Part shown: positions 7,728-15,345 of the stretch, in pieces | Layout of the letters: every line of letters begins with the position of its first letter | Numbering within the stretch: position 1 is the first letter of the stretch | Origin: Glycomyces luteolus | Lineage (GTDB): Bacteria; Actinomycetota; Actinomycetes; Mycobacteriales; Micromonosporaceae | NCBI RefSeq assembly: GCF_027622875.1 | Contig: NZ_JAPZVP010000011.1 | Coordinates: forward strand, 124,001-188,000 | DNA: 64,000 nucleotides | Direction of reading: 5' to 3' | The notes under the pieces: generated by a model | The model's database searches: none | What the model was told of the DNA's origin: nothing | What the model saw: only the letters and a program-made list of their open reading frames with translations | Translations under genes and position numbers: made by a program

Positions 7728-8945
7728 TCATCCGGCCCGTTCGTCCGCTCGCTGCGATGTCGGCCCTCCCGATACAACACCGGTATCGGGAGGGCCTTCC
7801 GCGGTCTCGGCGACGGGTGCGAGTGCCTGGGCGATCCGCTGCCGGTACTCCGGCATGGCCCGGGCGAAGCCCGCGGCGGCGACGCCGACCAGGCGGCCCC
7901 GGTGGCGGTATTCGGCCATGAAGCGGTGCCCCGGTTCCTGCGCCACGAGGCGCGATTCGCAGTCGGCGCCGGTGAAGCCGACGGCCTGGAGCCGCCTGCC
8001 GTACAGATGCGACCAGAAATTCGGCAGCGGCGTGTACGGGCCGATCCCTCCCAGGAGCGCCCGCGCGGCGTGCGCACCCTGCTCGGCAGCGTTGGCGTAG
8101 TGCTCGATCCGCAGTGTTCGTCCACTGTGCAGCGGATGCGGCCATCGCGCGACGTCTCCGGCGGCCGCGATGCCGGGAGCGACCAGGCCGTCGGCGCCGA
8201 CCATGACGCCGTCCCCGTCCCCAAGACCCGTGCCCCGCAGCCACTCGGTTTCAGGTTCGGCGCCCAGGGCCGCCACGACGAGGTCGGCCGTTACGGTCCC
8301 GCCGTCCTGCAAGTGGACGCGTTCGACCCGGCCGGTCCCGGACACGCCCGCCATGCGGCCGGTGCGGACCTCGACGCCGTGTTCGCGGTGCATCGCCTCG
8401 GCGATCGCGCCGACCTCCGCGCCGAGGGCGCTCCGAAGCACGGGCCTCCCGCTGATGAGCGTGACCTCCAGCCCGAGTCCGCGCAGCGTAGCGGCGGTCT
8501 CGGAACCGATGAAGCCGCCGCCGACCACGACGGTGCGCGGCCGCGCTTCGATCTCCCGGCGCAGACCGCGCGCGTCGTCGAGCCCGCGGAGGAAGTGGAC
8601 GCCCGGCAGGGCCGTGCCCTCGGGCAGCGACTTGGCGCGCAGCCCCGTCGCGATCACGAGCCCGTCGAAGCCGATGGCCGCCTCCCCGACCAGGACCGCG
8701 CGGCGCTCCAGGTCGAGACCGGTGGCGGCGCGACCGAGCCGCCACGCCGCGCCGAGCTCGTCGGCGCCCCGCAGCGAGAGGTCGGACTCGCCGAGAAGGT
8801 GCTCTTTGGACAGCGGCGGGCGCCGATAGGGCCGGTGCGGCTCGGCGCCGATCACGGTCAGGTCGCCGTCGAAGCCGAGGCGGCGCAGCTCCTGGCCCGC
8901 GCTGAACCCGGCCAGTCCCGCCCCGACGATGGCGATGCGTCGCAT
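7728..8945 (-). CDS. FAD-dependent ferredoxin reductase
   Basis: A 405-residue NAD(P)H:ferredoxin reductase of the rubredoxin/putidaredoxin-reductase class. An N-terminal FAD dinucleotide fold (GAGLAGFSAGQELR) is followed by RPPLSKEHL, the ATGLR hinge and the NAD-binding fold VVVGGGFIGSETAATL. The second FAD motif is VVAALGAEPETEWL plus AAGDVARWP. The C-terminal interface domain begins around FWSHLYGRRLQAVG. It is 3 bp downstream of the ferredoxin gene, its obvious electron partner. The last 23 or so codons run through a perfect hairpin that resembles a terminator, so the C-terminal tail may be a recent extension. Confidence 0.92.
   Translation of the reverse strand: MRRIAIVGAGLAGFSAGQELRRLGFDGDLTVIGAEPHRPYRRPPLSKEHLLGESDLSLRGADELGAAWRLGRAATGLDLERRAVLVGEAAIGFDGLVIATGLRAKSLPEGTALPGVHFLRGLDDARGLRREIEARPRTVVVGGGFIGSETAATLRGLGLEVTLISGRPVLRSALGAEVGAIAEAMHREHGVEVRTGRMAGVSGTGRVERVHLQDGGTVTADLVVAALGAEPETEWLRGTGLGDGDGVMVGADGLVAPGIAAAGDVARWPHPLHSGRTLRIEHYANAAEQGAHAARALLGGIGPYTPLPNFWSHLYGRRLQAVGFTGADCESRLVAQEPGHRFMAEYRHRGRLVGVAAAGFARAMPEYRQRIAQALAPVAETAEGPPDTGVVSGGPTSQRADERAG
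7762..7796 (-). terminator. Terminator-like hairpin inside the 3' end of the ferredoxin reductase gene
   Basis: A perfect 14-bp stem (arm GGCCCTCCCGATAC) with a 7-nt loop, 35-70 bp before the stop codon at 7728. Position and stability suit transcription termination of the redox operon reading leftward. It would separate that operon from the leader-peptide/flavin-reductase unit. Confidence 0.6.
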
Positions 8946-8948
8946 GGG

Positions 8949-9140
8949 TCAGCCCTGCTCGATGAATACGGCCTGCACGGGGCAGGCCAGGACGGCCTGC
9001 TCGATCTTGGCCCGCAGGGCGTCGTCCGGGTTCGCGTCATAGACGAGTTCGTCGTCATCGTCGAGTGAGAAGGCCTCTGGGGCGGCGAAGACGCACTGCG
9101 CGTGGGTCTCGCACTTGGCCATGTCGACGCGGATCTTCAT
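8949..9140 (-). CDS. Ferredoxin with CxxHxxC(n)CP motif
   Basis: A 63-residue single-cluster ferredoxin starting at ATG 9140 with AAGGGA upstream. The cluster ligands are C10 and C16, with C53 in LACPV. Position 13, which is Cys in ordinary [4Fe-4S] ferredoxins, is His here (CETHAQC). Such variants are known in actinobacteria and usually feed cytochromes P450 or other oxygenases. It is flanked by a reductase on one side and an FMN-binding protein on the other in one operon, so electrons probably flow NAD(P)H to reductase to this protein. No P450 is present in the window, so the terminal acceptor is unknown. Confidence 0.9.
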   Translation of the reverse strand: MKIRVDMAKCETHAQCVFAAPEAFSLDDDDELVYDANPDDALRAKIEQAVLACPVQAVFIEQG

Positions 9141-9151
9141 GTCTTGTCCCT

Positions 9152-10039
9152 TCAGGACGGGTTGAACTTGGAGTACTTCTCGAACGTCCAGCGCATCGGG
9201 AGGGCGTGCTCGATCGCGACGGCGCGTTCGAGTTCGAAGTCGACCACCCGCTGCGCACCGGGGAACCCGGCGGCGCGGCGCGGGTCCCAGTCGGTGCGGG
9301 CGCGGCCGCTCAGGTGCAGGGCGTGCCCGTGCTCCCAGTCGAGGAACAGCAGCCCGCAGCGCGCGTCGAGTTCGAGGTTGCCGAGCGTCATGTACATCGA
9401 GTTGCCGATGTAGTCGGGCCAGGTGAGCGTTCGCTCGCCGGTCACGGCCACGAAGCCCGGATTGCCGCCCCGGTGGGAGGCGTCCGTGCCCTTGCCCTCG
9501 GCCAGCGTCGCGACGATGAAGGTGTCGGCAGTGGAGATCCACCGCCGCTGCGAGTCGGTCAGGATCGTCCCGGTCCGCGAAGCCCCTTGGGCCCCCGCGG
9601 CGAAGGAGCCCTCGGGGTGGCGCGTCTGCAGGTACTTGGGGCAGTTCGAATAGACCTGGCCGGTGCGGATCAGGAGGCCGTCGCCTACGCGGCGGGCGGT
9701 TCCGTTGATGCGCATGCGCCGCCGCGTCGAAGGTTCGATCGCGAGGACGCCGAGGTCGCGTTCGGCGTCGAAGGCGCCGGCGAGCGGATCGGCCCCGGCC
9801 GGGGCTCGGTCCACGACCACGGTGCGCTCGTCGGCGGACGACACGAACCCGGCCGGTCCGGCCAGAGCCGTGGCCCAGACCAGGCCTTCGTCGTCGGCGG
9901 CGCCGATCGCGATGAGGCGCTGGAGCGCGAGGAAATCGGCTGCGACCGGCGGGATGGTGTCGCCGACAAGGGCCGAGCCCCAGTTTCCGGCGTCGACGCC
10001 GGCTCGGCGCTGGACGGCGGTCTCTCCTGGGTGCTGCAT
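9152..10039 (-). CDS. Pyridoxamine 5'-phosphate oxidase-family FMN-binding protein
   Basis: A 295-residue protein starting at ATG 10039 behind AAAGGAG. It looks like a duplicated split-barrel of the PNPOx-like family. The first barrel spans about residues 45-125 (VWATALAGPAGFV, RRRMRINGTARRVGDGL); the second spans about 165-280 (ISTADTFIVATL, GNPGFVAVTGERTLTWPDY, GLLFLDWEHGHALHLSGRA). Related proteins bind FMN or F420 and sit with ferredoxin systems. It is first in the operon with the ferredoxin 11 bp downstream. A role as the flavin partner of the ferredoxin is an inference; the substrate is unknown. Confidence 0.8.
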   Translation of the reverse strand: MQHPGETAVQRRAGVDAGNWGSALVGDTIPPVAADFLALQRLIAIGAADDEGLVWATALAGPAGFVSSADERTVVVDRAPAGADPLAGAFDAERDLGVLAIEPSTRRRMRINGTARRVGDGLLIRTGQVYSNCPKYLQTRHPEGSFAAGAQGASRTGTILTDSQRRWISTADTFIVATLAEGKGTDASHRGGNPGFVAVTGERTLTWPDYIGNSMYMTLGNLELDARCGLLFLDWEHGHALHLSGRARTDWDPRRAAGFPGAQRVVDFELERAVAIEHALPMRWTFEKYSKFNPS

Positions 10040-10059
10040 GGGACTCCTTTCAGGCTGGG

Positions 10060-10085
10060 CCCGGGCCGCCCGCGGGCGGCCCGGG
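10060..10085. terminator. 26-bp perfect palindrome between VOC and FMN-protein genes
   Basis: A perfect 26-bp palindrome (half-site CCCGGGCCGCCCG) in the 60-bp gap after the VOC gene stop. It would form a very stable hairpin and probably ends the VOC transcript, making the downstream redox genes a separate unit. No T-run follows. Confidence 0.5.
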
Positions 10086-10099
10086 TCGGACGGATCGGT

Positions 10100-10549
10100 C
10101 TAGAAGAAACCGCAGGTGGGGGCGTCCGCGACGGGAGCCGGAGCGGTGTCGGCGCCCGAGGGCGCGTAGATCTCGAGGCGGATGCCGTCGGGGTCGGCGA
10201 AGAACACGCCGCCGGAGGAGGCGCCCTCGCCGTGGGGGACGATCCCGTCGTGGAAGAGCTGGACCCCAAGCCTTTTCAGCGTGGTCTCGGCCTGCTGCAC
10301 GGTCGCGATGTCAGGGGCTTCGAAGGAGAGGTGGTGCAGGCCGGGGAGGTCGGTGGCGAACCCGCCCTTGCTCTGCTGCCACAGAGTGAGGAGCAGCGCG
10401 CCGTCGGCGCCGAGGAAGGCGTACTTGCGCTCGCCCTCGATCTGCGAGCCCAAGACTTCGAAGTCGAAGACCTCCTTGTAGAAGGCGATGGACCGGTCGA
10501 GGTCCGAGACGTTCAGGCCGACGTGGCCGGTTTTGAGGGCGGTGCCCAT
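10100..10549 (-). CDS. VOC-family (glyoxalase/bleomycin-resistance/dioxygenase superfamily) protein
   Basis: A 149-residue single VOC protein with two beta-alpha-beta-beta-beta modules. The first begins GHVGLNVSDLDRSIAFYKEVFDFEV; the second begins LHHLSFEAPDIATVQQAETTL and ends GVFFADPDGIRLEIY. Potential metal ligands are H14, H76 and the Glu of LEIY, the usual H/H/E set. The start is taken as ATG 10549, which has GGGAG at suitable spacing; in-frame ATG 10561 or TTG 10564 are alternatives. Two TCTAAC-type inverted repeats lie directly upstream, matching one at the CGNR regulator gene, so it is probably that regulator's target. Confidence 0.85.
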   Translation of the reverse strand: MGTALKTGHVGLNVSDLDRSIAFYKEVFDFEVLGSQIEGERKYAFLGADGALLLTLWQQSKGGFATDLPGLHHLSFEAPDIATVQQAETTLKRLGVQLFHDGIVPHGEGASSGGVFFADPDGIRLEIYAPSGADTAPAPVADAPTCGFF

Positions 10550-10564
10550 GACGACTCCCATCAA

Positions 10565-10585
10565 TCTAATGGTTATTCCGTTAGA
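10565..10585. promoter_or_regulatory. CGNR-type operator site 1 (VOC promoter)
   Basis: An inverted repeat with arms TCTAATGG and CCGTTAGA (7 of 8 matched) and a 5-bp spacer, just upstream of the VOC start. It shares its arm sequence with sites 10605-10635 and 11313-11344. Confidence 0.55.
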
Positions 10586-10604
10586 AATTATCCTGCCACG
10601 TCGA

Positions 10605-10635
10605 TCTAACGGATGTATAGCGATTAGGCGTTAGA
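10605..10635. promoter_or_regulatory. CGNR-type operator site 2 (VOC promoter)
   Basis: Arms TCTAACG and CGTTAGA, perfectly complementary, are separated by 17 bp that include a further half-site-like CGATTAG. It lies 56-86 bp upstream of the VOC start codon. Confidence 0.55.
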
Positions 10636-10686
10636 ATTTCTGTGACGAGCGCGATATGCCGGATCCGGAGCGTTCTCAGGAACGAC

Positions 10687-10716
10687 GAAGGGCCGCAACC
10701 GAAGTCGCGGCCCTTC
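10687..10716 (-). terminator. Rho-independent-like terminator of the CGNR gene
   Basis: A perfect 10-bp stem GAAGGGCCGC / GCGGCCCTTC with a 10-nt loop, 12 bp beyond the CGNR stop codon. Confidence 0.65.
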
Positions 10717-10728
10717 TCGGGGTTCTGG

Positions 10729-11310
10729 TCAGTGTTCGGACTTGTGGCGGGCGTAGTGCCTGGCGGCGCGGGCCCGGTTGCCGCACCCGGCCGAGCACCA
10801 CTCGCGCCTGGGGTGGTCCTTGACGAAGTACAGGACGCATCCGGGCCCGTAGCAGGCCCGCAGCTCCTCGCGGCCGGGTCCGGTCAGCAGCGCGATCGCC
10901 TGCGAGGCGATGAGTGAGCGGCTGCGCGCGGCACTCGATCCGCCGCCCGGTCGGCTCAACCGCAGGTCGCCGTCGCCGAACTCCAGGTGCGGCCAGGCCG
11001 GTGCGGCCTCGACCGCGTGATTGGCCTCGGCGACCGCCTCGGCGACCTCTGCGGTCGGCGAAGCGGCCTTCTCGCGCGTGTCATCGGTGACGAAGGCGGC
11101 CAGTCGGCGCAGCGCGTCGCGGAGCGAGCGGAAGGCGGTGAGGTCGGCCTCGCCCAGTGCGGTGTCCCCGTGCTCCGGATCGACCGCCGCGAGCCAGGCG
11201 CGCAGGTCGTCGACCGTGGCGAGGTCGTCGTGCAGGCTCGAGCGATCGGCCCAGATCGTGTTCATGAGCCGGACGGGCACCGGTTCGTCGGGGTGCAGTA
11301 GCGCAGGCAT
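10729..11310 (-). CDS. ABATE/CGNR zinc-finger transcriptional regulator
   Basis: A 193-residue protein with the two-part layout of this family. An N-terminal ABATE domain begins with PVRLMNTIWADRS and includes the conserved DDLRAWL. A C-terminal CGNR zinc finger includes RACYGPGCVLYFVKD, REWCSAGCGNRARAARHYAR. The four Cys (C-x4-C and C-x3-C) bind zinc and the basic CGNR helix contacts DNA. A 32-bp inverted repeat begins 3 bp upstream of the ATG, and similar repeats lie before the divergently placed neighbour's promoter (VOC gene). Autoregulation plus control of the VOC gene is the natural reading. There is no room for a Shine-Dalgarno, so the mRNA may be leaderless. Confidence 0.88.
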   Translation of the reverse strand: MPALLHPDEPVPVRLMNTIWADRSSLHDDLATVDDLRAWLAAVDPEHGDTALGEADLTAFRSLRDALRRLAAFVTDDTREKAASPTAEVAEAVAEANHAVEAAPAWPHLEFGDGDLRLSRPGGGSSAARSRSLIASQAIALLTGPGREELRACYGPGCVLYFVKDHPRREWCSAGCGNRARAARHYARHKSEH

Positions 11311-11312
11311 TA

Positions 11313-11344
11313 TCTAACGATAACACCGGGTATTAATCGTTAGA
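11313..11344. promoter_or_regulatory. CGNR-type operator site 3 (autoregulatory)
   Basis: Perfect 9-bp arms TCTAACGAT and ATCGTTAGA with a 14-bp spacer, immediately upstream of the CGNR gene start at 11310. The same arm sequence occurs twice upstream of the VOC gene and was not noticed elsewhere in the window. Confidence 0.6.
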
Positions 11345-11604
11345 AGATTTCGGCGCGGCGCACCCGCGCCACGATGGCGCGACCACCGGGAGGAGGCCGT
11401 CGCCGCGTCCCGGATCGTCCTGAACGCGCAAGACCCCGCCGCGTTCGCGCGAGTCCCAAAGGGCGGCCGCAGGCGCCCGACGCTGCTACGGTCGAGACGT
11501 GAGGGCCCTCGCGCTCTCGGCCCGAGCAGACCGCCCGGATCTGCGGTCATCTGCGGGGACACCGTCGCGTCGAGGGTCTCCGAACCGGGTCGTCGGGAGG
11601 GGAC

Positions 11605-12021
11605 ATGGACAGCGAGCGGAAGCCGGTGGAGCTCGATCCGAAGGTCGCGATGGGGCTGCTCATCCACGCCGAATTCGGACGCGTCGCCTTCGTCGCCGAC
11701 GGCCTGCCGACGATCAGGCCCCTCAACCACGCGGTCTTCGAGGGCCGCATCCTCGTCCACACGGGTCATGCCTCGGTGTTCGCCGAGGCCGTGCGCGCGC
11801 AGCCGGGGCTCGAGGTCGCCTACCAGGTCGACGAGATCAAGCCGCACAGCAGGCTGGGCTGGAGCGTCCTCGTCGCGGGGACCGCCGTCGACGTCACGGG
11901 CGAGCGCGGCGCCGAGCAGCTGGGGAAGCGGGTCCAGTCCTGGATCAACCGGCCCCTCGACACGGTCATCGCCATCAAACCGCGAACGGTGACCGGTCTG
12001 CGCCTCACCATCGGCGACTGA
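11605..12021 (+). CDS. Pyridoxamine 5'-phosphate oxidase-family protein (small, single domain)
   Basis: A 138-residue split-barrel protein of the PNPOx-like group (nitroimidazole-reductase-like, FMN/F420/heme binders). Features are the GLLIHAEFGRVAFVADGLPTIRPLNH first strands, GRILVHTG, and the dimer strand WSVLVAGTAVDV. ATG 11605 follows GGGAGGGG. It is a single gene, convergent with the NACHT gene (23 bp between stops). No partner suggests a substrate; such proteins often protect against nitro compounds or act as F420-dependent reductases. Confidence 0.85.
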   Translation: MDSERKPVELDPKVAMGLLIHAEFGRVAFVADGLPTIRPLNHAVFEGRILVHTGHASVFAEAVRAQPGLEVAYQVDEIKPHSRLGWSVLVAGTAVDVTGERGAEQLGKRVQSWINRPLDTVIAIKPRTVTGLRLTIGD

Positions 12022-12044
12022 CGCGGCCATCCGCCGCTCGGCCC

Positions 12045-14855
12045 TCAGCCCAGGTCTTCGCGTACCAGCAGGATCACCTCGTCCATGTCGATGGCGCCGC
12101 GATGCCGTGCCTCGATCGCCGCGAGGCCCATGACGCACGACCACAAGGGTTCCGAGTATTCGGCCTCCATCCAGAGCGCCACGGCGTACAGCGCGATGCG
12201 CATCGACGCGAGCATTTCGGGGTCGGTCTCCGTCCGGCGCGCCACCAGTTCCATCAGCGGCGCCTGCATTTCGGTGAGCATGTCGTCCACCTGCTGGCGG
12301 GGGCGGAAACGACGCGGCTTGGCAGTGCGGCCGTAGTTCCGCCTGACTTCGTCGAGCAGGTTCGGGAGCTCGTGAGGCAATGGTGCTTTGGCCGCGTGCA
12401 CCATTTCGGCCAATCGGTTGGGCAATTTGAAAGCCGTTGGAAGGCCGTTGGCGGGGAGCCGAGTCGCGAGCAGGAGCGAACCTGCGGTTTGCAGGAATCC
12501 TGGAGCGCTGCCGCTGGCGCGGAAGCGATCGCGATGCAGTCGGTACGAGACCTGGACGGCCCACCGCGTCGCCTCCAACAGCGTTTCGATCTCCTCGTGG
12601 ATCCTCGCCGCCGGAATCGCGGGGATCTGGACCTGGCCGCTCCTGCTCGGTCCCGATCCGTTCGTGTTCGCGAGCCGCTGGATCGCCAGGAGGTAGATGG
12701 AATCGGCGTCGGCGTACCAGGCCGTTTCCGCGACCGTTTCCGCGAAGGAGTTGGCATATTGACGGTGGGAGTTGAGGGTCCGGGCCAGGACGGACTGGGT
12801 ATCGCCGGGCCGGGTCACGCGGTCGACAGCCGTCTTGTAACTTCGCGCGGTCTTCTGCAAGGCGGCACAGGCGTCCCTGATCCGCACCGCCGCGTGCTCC
12901 GCCAATTCCGACCGGCCCGTCAGATCGAACCGGCTCAGCATGAACCGCCAGTCCTCGCGGACCCGATCCTGCAGCTGCCTAGCGGGTATCTCGAATCCCA
13001 GGTTGGCCCTTTGGCCGACGTATCTGGGCTCCACCGCGTTCCTGCGTCGAGACTGAACCCAGACGGCTTGCCGTCCGAGCCGCCCGGAGGACAGCGGTGC
13101 TTGCATCTCACCAAGGCGAGGCAGCCGGTACTGGAAGCCGCCGTGGTCGAATCGTTCGAGCCAGTCCATGAAGGAGGACACCTCGTCGGGCCACAGCCCC
13201 ATGAGCACATCCTCCGGGCCGAACCGATGCGCGGAGGATCGGAACCCTCTGGCGTGCTCCGCTCTGGCGAACAGCCGATACACCTCCCGGTTCACCGGCG
13301 CGGCGCAGATCGTCCTGCCGGTGAGCGGCCTGACGTCGCGCAGGTTCCGGGCGATGGTCTCGTTGCAGACGACGAAGTACTCCTCGCTGTCCACAGGGTG
13401 CTCCGCGAGGAGGAACGCTTCGATGCGGTCGAGGAGCCGCGGATCGACTTCCCCGCCGCTCAGTTCGACCTCATGCCGCAGCTCGATCGCGAGCGTCCAG
13501 CCTTCGGCCGTTCCGGCGTCGGCACACGCTTCGATCAGCGGGGCCGAGTCGTAGGCGGTCGCCCAGAACAGCGCCGTGTTGCGCCACCAGCGCTTGCCGA
13601 TGCGGCCGGCCAGCACCTCGACCCGCCCCTGCTCGTAGAGCTCCTTCGCGGCCAGGTACTCCTGGAAGGACAAGTGGGCGAACATGTACGCGTCCGAGTC
13701 CAGGAGCGACAGCAGGCCGTTGTCGCAGAGGTCCGCCAGCAACTCCCGCGCGGACACCCCGATCTCGAATTCCTCGACCAGTTCCTTGATCAGCGGCAGC
13801 GGATCGAACTGCACGGACTCCTCGAGCATCATCTCGAGCGCGAGCCGCTGCACGACGCGGAGTTTCGGCTTCAGGTCGAGCCGGTCCACCGGTGCGGTGA
13901 GTTTCACCCGGTTCCGTCGCTCGAACAGCAGCATCTCGACCATGCGCTCGTACAGTTCGCCCCGGCTGGCGGGCAGCCCATCGTCGCTGTTGCGGTGCAC
14001 GTACACCATGAGCTGCAGCAACAGCGGCGTGCTCGCGAGGTCGTAGAGCGCCGGATCGGCCCGGAGGCTCGCCAGCAGCTCGGCTTCCTGGTCGGCGGCG
14101 GACCGCGCGTCCAGTTCGCCTCCCTTCCTGAAGGCGCGGTAGCAGTTCCGCACGAACTCATTGATCTGATCCCAGGTCAGCGGGCAGACCTCCAGCACCA
14201 GGTCGGCCGCGTCGAAGCTCGCCGACTCGAAGCCGAGCTCCCGCGAGGTGACCACCAGGTTGCAGTCCGGGTAGCTGCCGTGCTGCTGCTCGGCCCACAG
14301 CATCACGGCGGGCCGGTGCAGCGCGGGGACCTCGTCGAGCCCGTCGAGCATGATCATGCAGCGGCCCTTGGCCAGCCAGCGCTTCACTTCCTCGACCGGA
14401 AGTTCGTCGGGGTTGACCCAGCGGGCGCTCACCGCGATCTCCGCGAGGCCGATGCCGGGGTTCTCGATGATCTGTCCCAAGTGGTGGGCGAGCGCCACGA
14501 GGATCGGCATCGGCGCGTTCGGGTGCCGCTTCCGCGCCATCCGCATGGCGGCGGAACGGAGCAGAGTGGACTTGCCGGAGCCTGGCAGCCCGTACACCGC
14601 GAACTGCGCTCCCCTCCGCCCGAGCAGGAAGTCGTCGAGTGCGGCCCGTCTGCCCGGGCGGCCCGGCACCCAGCCGAAGACCTTCTGGCCGCCGACTTCG
14701 GTCTCGTCGTCTCGCAGGGAGACGTCGACGTACACGTCGGCGAGCGTCAGCCCCGGGAGCGCGCGGGAGACGGCGCCGAGCAGGGCCACGCTGTTCAGGT
14801 ATCCGTGGCGTCGGATGCGGCTTCGATACCGCAGCACGCAGAGGTACGAGCGCAC
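12045..14855 (-). CDS. NACHT-domain NTPase (STAND family), N-terminus possibly cut off by an amber codon
   Basis: A 936-residue product from GTG 14855. The NACHT module has Walker A GLPGSGKST at 89-97 and Walker B CMIMLDGLDEVP at about 167-177. The sensor stretch LVVTSREL follows, and then the winged-helix segment ending FAHLSFQEYLAAKEL near residue 390. The remaining 530 residues are helical with no family I recognise. Bacterial NACHT proteins include antiphage sensors. The GTG lacks a good ribosome site. Upstream in the same frame, five sense codons (ALWRR) and then TAG separate it from a two-helix membrane segment, so the ancestral gene was probably longer. The 3' end faces the small FMN-protein gene, 23 bp away. 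Confidence 0.85.
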   Translation of the reverse strand: MRSYLCVLRYRSRIRRHGYLNSVALLGAVSRALPGLTLADVYVDVSLRDDETEVGGQKVFGWVPGRPGRRAALDDFLLGRRGAQFAVYGLPGSGKSTLLRSAAMRMARKRHPNAPMPILVALAHHLGQIIENPGIGLAEIAVSARWVNPDELPVEEVKRWLAKGRCMIMLDGLDEVPALHRPAVMLWAEQQHGSYPDCNLVVTSRELGFESASFDAADLVLEVCPLTWDQINEFVRNCYRAFRKGGELDARSAADQEAELLASLRADPALYDLASTPLLLQLMVYVHRNSDDGLPASRGELYERMVEMLLFERRNRVKLTAPVDRLDLKPKLRVVQRLALEMMLEESVQFDPLPLIKELVEEFEIGVSARELLADLCDNGLLSLLDSDAYMFAHLSFQEYLAAKELYEQGRVEVLAGRIGKRWWRNTALFWATAYDSAPLIEACADAGTAEGWTLAIELRHEVELSGGEVDPRLLDRIEAFLLAEHPVDSEEYFVVCNETIARNLRDVRPLTGRTICAAPVNREVYRLFARAEHARGFRSSAHRFGPEDVLMGLWPDEVSSFMDWLERFDHGGFQYRLPRLGEMQAPLSSGRLGRQAVWVQSRRRNAVEPRYVGQRANLGFEIPARQLQDRVREDWRFMLSRFDLTGRSELAEHAAVRIRDACAALQKTARSYKTAVDRVTRPGDTQSVLARTLNSHRQYANSFAETVAETAWYADADSIYLLAIQRLANTNGSGPSRSGQVQIPAIPAARIHEEIETLLEATRWAVQVSYRLHRDRFRASGSAPGFLQTAGSLLLATRLPANGLPTAFKLPNRLAEMVHAAKAPLPHELPNLLDEVRRNYGRTAKPRRFRPRQQVDDMLTEMQAPLMELVARRTETDPEMLASMRIALYAVALWMEAEYSEPLWSCVMGLAAIEARHRGAIDMDEVILLVREDLG

Positions 14856-14870
14856 TCGCCGCCACAGGGC

Positions 14871-15005
14871 CTAGCAGACGCCCGCCGCGATCAGGGCGCC
14901 GCAGGCGACGCCGATCCACAACGGACTGCCCTTGGTGGAGACGAGGTAGGTCGTCGAGGCCGCGAAGACGGCGGCCACCGCGCCGACGATCGCGGTCGTC
15001 TCCAT
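14871..15005 (-). pseudogene. Membrane-anchor segment severed from the NACHT gene (or small 2-TM protein)
   Basis: 44 codons from ATG 15005 with two hydrophobic helices (about residues 4-22 and 28-43), ending in Cys then TAG (14873-14871). It is in the same frame as the NACHT gene. Reading through the TAG gives ALWRR directly joined to VRSYL, a natural continuation of basic residues after a transmembrane hairpin. I read it as the original N-terminus. It could instead be a separate 2-TM partner protein; ATG 15041 in the same frame is an alternative start. No convincing ribosome site is present for either. Confidence 0.55.
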
Positions 15006-15041
15006 GGTCGTTCGGCGGCTGGGGGAGGGGGCAGGGAGCAT

Positions 15042-15345
15042 CGGGGCAGCTTTCGGAACGGGCCATCGGCTCGTCCAGTGCCGTTGGCACAGTGCGAACA
15101 CGAGGCGGGCCTGCATCCTGAATGACTGATCTTATCGCCGCAGCTCGATCTCGTCGGGTGTCGATGAGCCGCTCTGTCGCCCCGGTCGAGCCGCCGGGCT
15201 CGGTTTTCCGCTGCCCTCCACCACTTGCGGTCCCGAGCCCGAGTTATGTAAATTGAAGAAATTAAATATCACGATCATCAATATCCGCTGGACATCGCCC
15301 AGTTCACGATCGTGATCACTTCTCTCCGAACAGGAGCGGCACACC
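15042..15345. other. Divergent promoter region between NACHT anchor and pectate lyase
   Basis: About 300 bp without a gene. The right part (15240-15290) is AT-rich and probably carries the pectate lyase promoter. A small CGAGCC/GGCTCG hairpin followed by GTTTT lies at 15187-15207. A 12-bp palindrome lies at 15304-15315. Confidence 0.5.
15304..15315. promoter_or_regulatory. Palindromic operator candidate before pectate lyase
   Basis: A perfect 12-bp palindrome TCACGATCGTGA, 30 bp upstream of the pectate lyase start. A half-site-like CACGATCAT occurs 35 bp further up. The regulator is unknown. Confidence 0.4.

Noticed and set aside
11499-15125. 1208-codon plus-strand frame across the NACHT gene
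   Set aside because: It overlaps the small FMN-protein gene in another frame and is antisense to the NACHT gene. Translation is Arg/Gly/Asp/His-rich without domains.
15187-15207. Small hairpin CGAGCC/GGCTCG followed by GTTTT as a terminator
   Set aside because: The stem is only 6 bp and no plus-strand gene ends nearby.
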